A stretch of 13,141 nt of DNA. It comes from Natronohydrobacter sp. (lineage in GTDB: Bacteria > Pseudomonadota > Alphaproteobacteria > Rhodobacterales > Rhodobacteraceae). Positions 1 through 5,817 of this stretch are shown one piece after another. Each line of letters opens with the position of its first letter. The stretch's first letter is position 1. Under the pieces are notes generated by a model. It saw only the letters and a program-made list of their open reading frames with translations, did no database searches and was not told where the DNA came from. The stretch lies in assembly GCA_007116445.1 (NCBI GenBank), contig SKIM01000138.1:1-13141 (forward strand), given 5' to 3'. The position numbers were made by a program, and so were the translations under genes.

Positions 1-378
1 CGCGGCCACGGCGACGGTGAACGTCGCCCCGGCCGGAGCCGCCCATCGCAGATCGCGGCGCGCCAAGCTGAGTGCAAGGCTCGCCGGAACCATCAGCAAG
101 ACTGCCAGGGCGAAGGAAAGCGCCGTCAGGGGGATGGAGAGGCCGCGTTCAAGTCGTACATCATAGGCCAGCATGGCGATGAAGTGGGTGGCCCAGATGG
201 ATGCGGCTGCTGTAAAGGCCGCGAGGCCGAGCCAGACAGCATGCTGCGCCCCTTTCTTGCGATCCAGTTTTTCCCAGAGCGCCGTGCTGACCAGGCACCC
301 CACAAGACAGATCGCGAGGGCGACAGCGACAAGACGCCAATCGTGTTCTTCCACGAGGCATGTATAGACTGTCTGCAT
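1..378 (-). CDS. MHYT-domain membrane protein, 3' end cut by the window edge
   Basis: The frame is open from an ATG at 378 to the left edge, giving the first 126 residues. Three hydrophobic stretches (about residues 14-35, 47-72 and 82-106) look like membrane helices. The second ends in W62-A-T-H65-F-I-A-M69, a common form of the MHYT signature (Pfam MHYT). In this family the His/Met residues near the outer membrane face are proposed to bind a metal, perhaps copper, and sense oxygen, CO or NO. A GGAG ribosome site lies about 8 nt before the ATG. In many proteins the MHYT domain precedes GGDEF/EAL cyclic-di-GMP domains, but the missing part prevents saying whether that is so here. It is on the same strand as olsBA but separated by 170 bp, so it is probably its own unit. 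Family assignment is fairly sure; function is inferred only. Confidence 0.82.
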   Translation of the reverse strand, partial: MQTVYTCLVEEHDWRLVAVALAICLVGCLVSTALWEKLDRKKGAQHAVWLGLAAFTAAASIWATHFIAMLAYDVRLERGLSIPLTALSFALAVLLMVPASLALSLARRDLRWAAPAGATFTVAVAA

Positions 379-548
379 GATCGCTCCATCAACGCGGCAA
401 TGCTCACTCTACCTGTGACAAGTTGCAGTGACATTAACAGACCGCGGAGATGACCTTCGCGGGCGACCGGCCTTGTATTCAGGCGCGGGTGCGCTGGGCC
501 CGAGGGCTTTGGGGACGCGCGCTCATCATGGCGCTCCGCCCTCGTGGT

Positions 549-1385
549 TCATCTGTTTTCCGGCCGCGCCGATGGGTCGGCCATGCCCGCCCGCACGGCC
601 GTTTCACATGCCAGCGCCATGGCCTTACGGTCCGGCAGGTCCGAGATCCTGAGCGGCGCATGAAGGATCAGCGTCACTTGCCCCGCATACGGCATTGCCA
701 GAACTCGAAGCAGATGACCTGCGAACTCCATATCCCCCCACCAGGCCAGAGCCCGCGGGTCTGCCCCGCCAGGCGCGCGATAGACCAATGTGACCGGCTG
801 AACCTGCATGAAATCGCGCAAACCTTGCGCGTAGAACGCGGCGAAAAGGGTTGATTTGAATGGAAGCACCCGTAAAGAATCCGAGCTGGTGCCTTCGGGG
901 AAGAACAACAGCCGATGTCCGGCCCGCAGCCGGTCCTCGAGGACTTGGGTCTGTTGAGCGGCCTCCTTGCGGTCGCGGCGAATGAAGATCGTGCCGGTGG
1001 TGCGTGCAAGAAATCCGATCCCCGGCCAGCGCGCCACTTCTTCCTTGGAAACGAAATAGACCCGCACGGCCGCATTCAGCACGAAAATATCGAGCCATGA
1101 CGCATGATTGGCAACCAACGCGCCGCGCGCGCGCAGAGGTGTGCCGGTGGTTTGCACTCGTAAACCCATCACTTTCAACACTGCACGGCATACGATCTGG
1201 GTCACACCGGGGGTGAGAGGACGGCGCAGCCCAAAAAACGGGCGCTCGACAAGACGCAGGAGCAGATGCAGCAGAAGCCCAAAGGCCATTATGCCGCTCA
1301 ACGCCGTCAGCCGCACCAGAATGCGCGGCCACGCGCGCGGTTTGATCGCAGGCCAGGGCGGGGGCTCGGATGCGTGCCAGGTCAT
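549..1385 (-). CDS. olsA: lyso-ornithine lipid O-acyltransferase (PlsC-like), OlsA
   Basis: The 278-residue protein belongs to the PlsC/LPLAT acyltransferases. It has an N-terminal membrane helix (about residues 28-45), the catalytic H-x4-D motif N93-H94-A-S-W-L-D99, and the acceptor-binding F162-P-E-G-T-S-S168 block. OlsA transfers an acyl chain from acyl-ACP to the 3-hydroxyl of lyso-ornithine lipid at the inner membrane, the second step of ornithine-lipid synthesis. Some OlsA proteins also acylate lysophosphatidic acid. The open frame extends upstream to 1691, but the ATG at 1385 is chosen because it overlaps the olsB stop in a 4-nt ATGA, typical of translational coupling, and because the upstream extension lies inside olsB and resembles no family member. 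A PlsC for phosphatidic acid is the alternative, but the olsB partner makes OlsA the better call. Confidence 0.9.
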   Translation of the reverse strand: MTWHASEPPPWPAIKPRAWPRILVRLTALSGIMAFGLLLHLLLRLVERPFFGLRRPLTPGVTQIVCRAVLKVMGLRVQTTGTPLRARGALVANHASWLDIFVLNAAVRVYFVSKEEVARWPGIGFLARTTGTIFIRRDRKEAAQQTQVLEDRLRAGHRLLFFPEGTSSDSLRVLPFKSTLFAAFYAQGLRDFMQVQPVTLVYRAPGGADPRALAWWGDMEFAGHLLRVLAMPYAGQVTLILHAPLRISDLPDRKAMALACETAVRAGMADPSARPENR

Positions 1386-2230
1386 CGCATCAGAGGTGTC
1401 AGTGCTTTTGCCGGGCGCATCAGATTGCGGGCGGAGAGGCTGAGCGCGGCCTTGTCGAGGATGATGCAGACATCCGTCGTCTGGAAGGCGTGATCTATGA
1501 AGACCCCTTGCCCAACGCGCCCGCCGAGGCGCAGATAAGAGCGAATCAACGGCGGCATCTGTGCCATCGCCTGCCTGCGATCGACAGCTTCGGACGGCGA
1601 TGCGATGAAGCCATTCGACTGGCGCGAACACGGCCGCACCGGCTCGGGCGCGAGGTGATCGTGATGCAGACAGCTGAGCGCCTGCCGCCATTGTTCAGGG
1701 TCGGTGCCCGGAAAGCTCGCCGCTCCGAAGAGTAGATCAATATCATGGATTTGGACATATTCTGCCAGGCCGTGCCATATTTGCAACAGTCCGGCGCTGT
1801 TGCGATAGGCGAGATCCATGCAGGACCGGCCTAATTCCAACAGATTTCTGCCCGAATTGCGCAGTTTTCTCAGGTCGAATTCACCGTCACAATAGAAGCC
1901 CCCCGCGGCGTCAGCCCTGTCACCGGGCAACAACCGGTAGACGCCCACGACATGATCCCATTCGTTCGCGTCGCGATCCGCATCAATCAGCAGAAGATGA
2001 TCAAAAACCGCGTCAAATTCGTCCATTTCCAACTGCTGGGCGTGGTCCACCATGGGGCCGTCTGCTCCGAGTTCCTGAACGAAAACCCGATAGCGCAAAC
2101 GTTGCGCCGCACGCAGATCGGAAATGTCCCGCGCGAGCCTGACCGACAGTGCCGCCCCGTCGGGCTCCCTGCGCTGGTGCTTGCCAATTCCTGCCGCAAT
2201 TTTGCCTTCTTTTTCAGAGCGATGCTGCAT
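1382..2230 (-). CDS. olsB: L-ornithine N(alpha)-acyltransferase OlsB
   Basis: The 282-residue GNAT-fold protein matches the OlsB/hemolysin-like acyltransferase family. Visible landmarks are L45-R-Y-R-V-F-V51, the acidic stretch E68-M-D-E-F-D73, V94-V-G-V-Y-R-L-L101 and E132-L-G-R-S-C-M-D139. OlsB transfers a 3-hydroxyacyl chain from ACP to the alpha-amino group of ornithine, giving lyso-ornithine lipid, which olsA next door then acylates. Ornithine lipids are phosphorus-free membrane lipids that often replace phospholipids when phosphate is scarce. The start is uncertain. ATG at 2230 has a weak GAG 5 nt upstream. An in-frame ATG at 2287 would add 19 residues but has no visible ribosome site, and the DNA between is AT-richer and looks like a leader. 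Function is well supported; the N-terminus is not. Confidence 0.88.
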   Translation of the reverse strand: MQHRSEKEGKIAAGIGKHQRREPDGAALSVRLARDISDLRAAQRLRYRVFVQELGADGPMVDHAQQLEMDEFDAVFDHLLLIDADRDANEWDHVVGVYRLLPGDRADAAGGFYCDGEFDLRKLRNSGRNLLELGRSCMDLAYRNSAGLLQIWHGLAEYVQIHDIDLLFGAASFPGTDPEQWRQALSCLHHDHLAPEPVRPCSRQSNGFIASPSEAVDRRQAMAQMPPLIRSYLRLGGRVGQGVFIDHAFQTTDVCIILDKAALSLSARNLMRPAKALTPLMR

Positions 2231-2304
2231 ATTGTCTCGGTGCGTCCTTACTAAACACTTTGTTTCTGCAATCTCGCTTGAATGCACGCAGCGGTTGTGT
2301 GAGC

Positions 2305-2487
2305 TTAAATTTCACTATCGGGAACGAGCACCAAAGAAATCCGTGAGGCATTAATGACCTTTTTACCGGCATCGGAGAACATCACGGTGACAATCGCGTC
2401 GGTGCGTGATTGGACCTGTCCAATGCCCCAAGATGGGTGGTCAGGGTGACGGACGAACATTCCAGGGGCAAGGACAAGATGGCTCAT
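2305..2487 (-). CDS. small DUF3553 protein
   Basis: The 60-residue protein has the typical DUF3553 layout: L-A-P-G-M-F-V-R-H-P at residues 6-15, then W20-G-I-G-Q-V-Q-S27, a V-T-V-M-F strand (33-37), A40-G-K-K-V-I-N46 and a final S-L-V-L-V. The pattern suggests a small beta-barrel of the CarD/Tudor-like kind, seen also in UvrD-type helicase tails, but the function is unknown. ATG at 2487 is chosen because family members start about 8-10 residues before the P-G-M-x-V-R-H-P core. No clear ribosome site precedes it. A longer frame reaches 2523 without family support. Its start codon overlaps that of chpT on the other strand. It lies upstream of olsB on the same strand with a gap of 74 bp (17 bp if olsB starts at 2287), so co-transcription with olsBA is possible. 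Confidence 0.8.
   Translation of the reverse strand: MSHLVLAPGMFVRHPDHPSWGIGQVQSRTDAIVTVMFSDAGKKVINASRISLVLVPDSEI
2470..2474 (+). promoter_or_regulatory. ribosome binding site that fixes the chpT start
   Basis: AAGGA ends 4 nt before the ATG at 2479. An upstream AGGGG (2464-2468) is 10 nt away. No comparable site precedes the next in-frame ATG at 2494 or the earlier candidate at 2410, so 2479 is preferred. The site itself lies inside the DUF3553 coding sequence on the other strand. Confidence 0.6.
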
Positions 2488-3132
2488 ACGCACATGAATA
2501 GCGCTGCGCGTTCTACAGATCAAACGGCAAACGAGGCGTTGGAACTGTCGGCATCAATCGTATCGCGAATCTGCCACGATCTTGTTAGCCCCATGGGCGC
2601 AATCAGCAACGGGCTGGAACTGCTTCAACTGTCGCAGCAACAAGGGGGGGCTGAATTCGATCTCATCACCCAGAGCGTTGAAAGCGCAACCACACGCTTG
2701 CGCTTCTACCGAATTGCGCTGGGACGCGTATCCGCAGATCAGAAGATGGGGCGCGCGGAAATCCTGTCGATCCTGACCGCGATGGAAAAGCATCAGAAAC
2801 AGAAATGTCAGTGGAACAGCACAGTTGATCTGTCGCGCCGTCAGGTGAAGCTGGTGTTTCTGATGTTGATGTGTCTAGAAACCGCTTTGCCCTGGGGGGG
2901 GCGGATCGAAATCAGTGACAGCGCCAAGGGCCTGGAGTTCACGACGATATCGGATCGCTTCAAGATTAATGATGAACTCTGGTCGCATTTCGAGCAGCCG
3001 GTGAATTTTGCCGAACTCTCGTCCGCCCAGATTCACTTCGGACTTGCAAGCGCCGAGATCCGCAAGCAGCACGCGCGCTACGCGATGACCCAGAACCCAA
3101 CTGGCCTTTGCATCCGTATCGACTTTACCTGA
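2479..3132 (+). CDS. chpT: histidine phosphotransferase ChpT
   Basis: The 217-residue protein matches the HPTransfase/ChpT family (PF10090). The DHp-like helix carries S29-R-I-C-H33-D34-L-V-S-P-M-G-A, where H33 is the expected phospho-accepting histidine, followed by N-G-L-E-L-L. The C-terminal half (about 110-217) has the degenerate kinase-like fold of the family and lacks ATP-binding N, G1 and G2 boxes. In Caulobacter, ChpT takes phosphate from the hybrid kinase CckA and passes it to CtrA and CpdR. In Rhodobacterales the same relay governs motility, gene-transfer-agent and quorum-linked genes. ATG at 2479 has an AAGGA site 4 nt upstream; the frame is open back to 2410. The gene is divergent from DUF3553 and overlaps it by 9 nt, so its promoter must lie within DUF3553. 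Confidence 0.92.
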   Translation: MAHTHMNSAARSTDQTANEALELSASIVSRICHDLVSPMGAISNGLELLQLSQQQGGAEFDLITQSVESATTRLRFYRIALGRVSADQKMGRAEILSILTAMEKHQKQKCQWNSTVDLSRRQVKLVFLMLMCLETALPWGGRIEISDSAKGLEFTTISDRFKINDELWSHFEQPVNFAELSSAQIHFGLASAEIRKQHARYAMTQNPTGLCIRIDFT

Positions 3133-3278
3133 CGCGGCGGATCGCAGGACAGGGCTGAGAATTCAGGCTCTGCGGCTGTCGCATGGTCGGGGGCCGGCGC
3201 AGCGTCGGTGCGGGTTTGTGGTGCGCAGGCCGCTGGCAAGGTCGATCGGCGAACTGACGCCAAATCCAGCGCAACCGG

Positions 3279-3306
3279 ATGACATGCCCGGAGATTGTGC
3301 TAAACT
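3279..3306 (+). promoter_or_regulatory. candidate sigma70-type promoter of the lipoprotein gene
   Basis: ATGACA (3279-3284) and TAAACT (3301-3306) are spaced by 16 nt. They match the -35 and -10 consensus at 5 of 6 and 4 of 6 positions. Transcription would start near 3313, leaving a leader of about 30 nt before the ATG at 3344. Promoters of this group are hard to read by eye, so this is a suggestion. Confidence 0.4.
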
Positions 3307-3343
3307 GACGAGCGTAGAAAAGTGCACCCTGAAAGGACGAGAG

Positions 3344-3616
3344 ATGAAAAAGTTGTTTTCTGTCACGATACTGGCTGCGACAGTGGCCCTCGCAGGCTGC
3401 CAGATGACACAGACTGAGCGCAGCGTCGCTGGTGGTGTCGTTGGGGCTGCGGGTGGTCTGGCTGTCGGGAACCTGCTGGGCGCCAACAGCAACTGGACGA
3501 TCCTGACGACTGTCGCAGGCGCAGCCGCCGGGACGCTGCTTGCGCAGAATACTGCGACCGGCCAGTGTGCCTATGCGCGCGGTGATGGCACTTTCTATGA
3601 AGCGCCTTGCCGCTGA
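3344..3616 (+). CDS. small glycine-zipper outer-membrane lipoprotein
   Basis: The 90-residue protein starts with a lipoprotein signal peptide: M-K-K, a hydrophobic run, and the lipobox L16-A-G-C19. The mature part is about 72 residues. Residues 29-48 form a Gly/Ala-rich glycine-zipper stretch (G30, G31, G34, G37, G38, G42, G46), with a second helix-like segment at 53-66. This is the layout of the SmpA/OsmB/Pcp-like glycine-zipper 2TM lipoproteins, which sit in the cell envelope and are often stress-related. C75 and C89 could form a disulfide. ATG at 3344 is preferred to the open frame from 3218 because AAGGA lies about 8 nt upstream and the signal peptide begins there. The gene appears monocistronic, with a candidate promoter and a strong terminator. 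Its exact role is unknown. Confidence 0.87.
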   Translation: MKKLFSVTILAATVALAGCQMTQTERSVAGGVVGAAGGLAVGNLLGANSNWTILTTVAGAAAGTLLAQNTATGQCAYARGDGTFYEAPCR

Positions 3617-3635
3617 GCCAAGAGAAGCACAGACC

Positions 3636-3665
3636 AAAAGCCCCGGTTCTGACCGGGGCTTTTCT
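3636..3665 (+). terminator. strong intrinsic terminator, probably bidirectional
   Basis: AAAAGCCCCGGT (3636-3647) pairs perfectly with ACCGGGGCTTTT (3652-3663) around a TCTG loop, giving a 12-bp stem with a GC core. It lies 20 nt after the lipoprotein stop and runs into TTTTCT. The A-tract on the left gives a T-tract on the other strand, so it could also stop minus-strand transcripts from the GntR end. Confidence 0.88.
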
Positions 3666-4121
3666 GGCGGAAACGACCTTGGGCGCTCGCCCGGCGCCAT
3701 ATATTAGCGCGTTATTTGAGTGGCGCTTCTAAGATCGGCCCATCTTCACCCCTGATCGCCGCCGTGCAATCCGGGACAGGTGCTAAGCTGCAGTGCAACT
3801 GTATCTACGGGGCAGGTGGCTTTTGTGTCCGATGTCGTGATCCCGCGCCTTGGGCGTTGCGTCTGTCATTGCACGCGGACGCTACAGTGCTGCAAGAGCC
3901 TATTCACGGAACTATCCGGCAGCACCGCCGCGTTGACTGTGGGACATCGGCGCTGACGATCGGAGGCGCCGCACTGGCGGTGCGTTGCTCATGCCCGCAA
4001 CGCAATTCATCTGACCAAGGCAGGGGACCAGAACGTCCGACTGAAGGGCAAGTTGTTGAGCTGACAGGAAAGGGTCACCGTCGATGCAGCCCGCAATCCG
4101 CTTGGTGCTGCAGGTTGTCTT
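3666..4121. other. gene-free stretch of about 450 bp
   Basis: No gene here is supported. A 137-codon plus-strand frame (3716-4129) has Cys- and Arg-rich, low-hydrophobicity text, no ribosome site and no recognisable family. An inverted repeat TGCGTTGC/GCAACGCA (3981-3988 and 3997-4004, 8-nt loop) is present without a T-tract. In another plus-strand frame, short ordinary-looking peptide text is broken by stops (near 3960 and 4060), which would fit a decayed gene, but no family was recognised. I see no tRNA-like fold. Confidence 0.5.
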
Positions 4122-4895
4122 TCAAATGATCTCGTTTTCAGGCAAGAAGCGCTGCGTCAGCACTGTTTCCTGTAGAAGCATCAGGCGATGCGCATTTTTC
4201 ATATGTTCCGACAGAATCTGGCGCGCCGCCACAGCATCGCCTCTGCGCAGCGCGTCGATCAGTCGGGATTGGTAATCGAGCCCGGTCGACCACAGCTCAC
4301 GATTGGGCTGGGCATACAGCCGACGCGACACAGTGATCTCGGCCAGCATGTTCGCGGTGAACCGGATCAGGAACCGCATGAGTGCATTGCCTGACATTTC
4401 TGCAAGCAGGGCATGGAATCGCAGCGAGGCGACATGCTGTTCACGTTCCTCTTCGGCGGTTCGCGCGGCTTCGGAATAGCAGGTCATCACATCTTCGAGC
4501 GCAGCAAGCTGGGCGTCGCTGAGCTGGCCTGCAAGACTTGCGGCCAGTTCGGGTTCGAGCGCCTGACGGATCTGGTAAATATCGTCGATCGTCAGATGCT
4601 CGAAATAGAAATAGTTTCCCAGCAGTGCTGTCGCCCGCGCCTCGGAGACCTGATGCACGAAAACACCGCCACCGGGCCCCGTGCGGGATTTGACCAGACC
4701 TTGGGCTTCGAGAATACGGATTGCTTCGCGAATTGTGCCCTTGGCCATGCTGAAGCGCGCGATTAATTCGCTTTCCGATGGCAGGCGTTTGCCTGGCCCC
4801 CAGCCATTCTGCATGACCCATGACTTGATCGCTTCGGCCACTTGTTGCGGCCGGGACAGGCGGTCATGGGGCGAGCGGGTGGTGGCAGGCGGCAA
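4122..4895 (-). CDS. GntR-family regulator, FadR/FCD subfamily, TTG start
   Basis: The 257-residue protein has an N-terminal winged helix-turn-helix (about 13-80) with L38-P-S-E-S-E-L-I-A-R-F, G53-T-I-R-E-A-I-R60-I-L-E and G66-L-V. An all-helical FCD ligand-binding domain follows (about 100-240): D105-I-Y-Q-I-R110, F160-H161-A-L-L-A-E-M-S-G-N170 and H231. FCD domains bind small acids or metal-held ligands and release DNA when loaded. One of the four usual metal ligands appears to be Q209 instead of His. The start is inferred: no in-frame ATG precedes the DNA-binding domain, and TTG at 4895 has GAGGGAG 6 nt upstream. A second TTG at 4973 would extend further into the ABC gene. The 32-nt overlap with the ATPase gene and same strand make it the last gene of the transporter operon, a likely local regulator. 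Ligand unknown. Confidence 0.87.
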   Translation of the reverse strand: MPPATTRSPHDRLSRPQQVAEAIKSWVMQNGWGPGKRLPSESELIARFSMAKGTIREAIRILEAQGLVKSRTGPGGGVFVHQVSEARATALLGNYFYFEHLTIDDIYQIRQALEPELAASLAGQLSDAQLAALEDVMTCYSEAARTAEEEREQHVASLRFHALLAEMSGNALMRFLIRFTANMLAEITVSRRLYAQPNRELWSTGLDYQSRLIDALRRGDAVAARQILSEHMKNAHRLMLLQETVLTQRFLPENEII

Positions 4896-5817
4896 ACTGA
4901 TCTCCCTCGACGACGCGCAGCTCCGGTATGGCGCGTTTACACAAATCGCTTGCCCTCGGGCATCGCGTGGCAAAGGCGCACCCCAAAGGCGGGTTAAGCG
5001 GATCCGGCAATTCGCCCGACTGCGCGCCCCCTAGCGGGCGGCCCACGACCGGTGCCGAATCCGCAAGTAGCTTCGTATAGGGATGGCGCGGTGTGGCAAA
5101 GACCTTTTCAGCAGGACCGCTTTCGACCAGCGACCCGAAATAGAGCACCGCGATGCGGTCACTGACGGCCTCGACGACGGCGAGGTCATGGCTGATGAAG
5201 AGATAGGTCAGATTCAGCTTCACTTTCAGTTCTGCCAGCAGGTTCAGCACCTGGGCCTGTACTGAAACATCAAGCGCTGAAACCGGCTCGTCGAGGATGA
5301 GGATGCGTGGGCTGGCCGCCAGTGCCCGAGCAATCCCGATCCGTTGCGCCTGCCCACCGGAGAATTCATGCGGGTAGCGGCTGAGGAATTCGGGGCGCAG
5401 GTTTACTGCGTCGAACAATTCCGCGATGCGCGCGTCCAGCGCTGGCCCGTGCATGCCATGCAGATTGCGCAGCGGTGCTTCGATGATCTGTCGGATCGTC
5501 TTGCGCGGGTTCAGGCTGGAAACCGGGTCTTGAAACACATACTGGATCAGTCGACCAAAGGCGGCGGGATCTGCCCGGTCGAGGGCGCGACCCTCGATCT
5601 CGATCTGGCCTGATGTGGGCGGCAAAAGCCCGACAAGCATGCGCGCCAGCGTTGACTTTCCGCAGCCGGATTCGCCCACGATGCCCAGCGTTTCGCCGGT
5701 CGGCACCTCAAATGACATCGGGTTGACTGCATGCACCCGCGCCCGTGGCGGCCCGAACAGCCGTTTGCCGATATCGAAGCTGCGGGTCAGATCGGTGGTT
5801 TTCAGTGCGGGCGTCAT
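4864..5817 (-). CDS. peptide-type ABC importer ATPase (DppF/OppF-like)
   Basis: The 317-residue nucleotide-binding subunit has Walker A G48-E-S-G-C-G-K-S-T56, Q-loop F-Q96-D, signature F152-S-G-G-Q156, Walker B I172-L-I-L-D-E-P178 and H-loop H210. The Opp/Dpp C-terminal domain has cysteines C280-x5-C286-x6-C293-x17-C311, the pattern tied to a [4Fe-4S] cluster in some dipeptide importers. It powers import together with the ATPase domain fused to the second permease. Its ATG overlaps the stop of that gene in a 4-nt ATGA. The end overlaps the GntR gene by 32 nt. A linker of about 30 residues before Walker A (G-K-R-L-F-G-P-P) is the usual DppF/OppF N-terminus. The family is certain. The substrate (peptide, nickel, opine, or another small compound) cannot be decided from this subunit. 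Confidence 0.95.
   Translation of the reverse strand: MTPALKTTDLTRSFDIGKRLFGPPRARVHAVNPMSFEVPTGETLGIVGESGCGKSTLARMLVGLLPPTSGQIEIEGRALDRADPAAFGRLIQYVFQDPVSSLNPRKTIRQIIEAPLRNLHGMHGPALDARIAELFDAVNLRPEFLSRYPHEFSGGQAQRIGIARALAASPRILILDEPVSALDVSVQAQVLNLLAELKVKLNLTYLFISHDLAVVEAVSDRIAVLYFGSLVESGPAEKVFATPRHPYTKLLADSAPVVGRPLGGAQSGELPDPLNPPLGCAFATRCPRASDLCKRAIPELRVVEGDQFAACHHPLAP
4902..4908 (-). promoter_or_regulatory. ribosome binding site deciding the TTG start of the GntR gene
   Basis: Read on the minus strand, GAGGGAG lies 6 nt before TTG at 4895-4893. It is the only good site near the beginning of the DNA-binding domain. It sits inside the end of the preceding ATPase gene, so translation of the regulator is probably coupled to that gene. 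Confidence 0.6.

Noticed and set aside
379..548. Search for a terminator after olsA and a promoter for the MHYT gene
   Set aside because: Only short GC repeats without T-tracts, and a TTGTCA without a convincing -10 partner.
1386..1691. N-terminal extension of olsA
   Set aside because: The extension lies wholly inside olsB and does not resemble PlsC proteins; the ATG at 1385 overlaps the olsB stop in ATGA.
3125..3700. 191-codon minus-strand open frame across the lipoprotein gene
   Set aside because: It is antisense to a well-supported lipoprotein with signal peptide, ribosome site and terminator; the text is low-complexity and Arg/Pro-rich.
3716..4129. 137-codon plus-strand open frame before the GntR gene
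   Set aside because: No ribosome site, Cys/Arg-rich text without a recognisable family, and its end runs into the GntR gene on the other strand.
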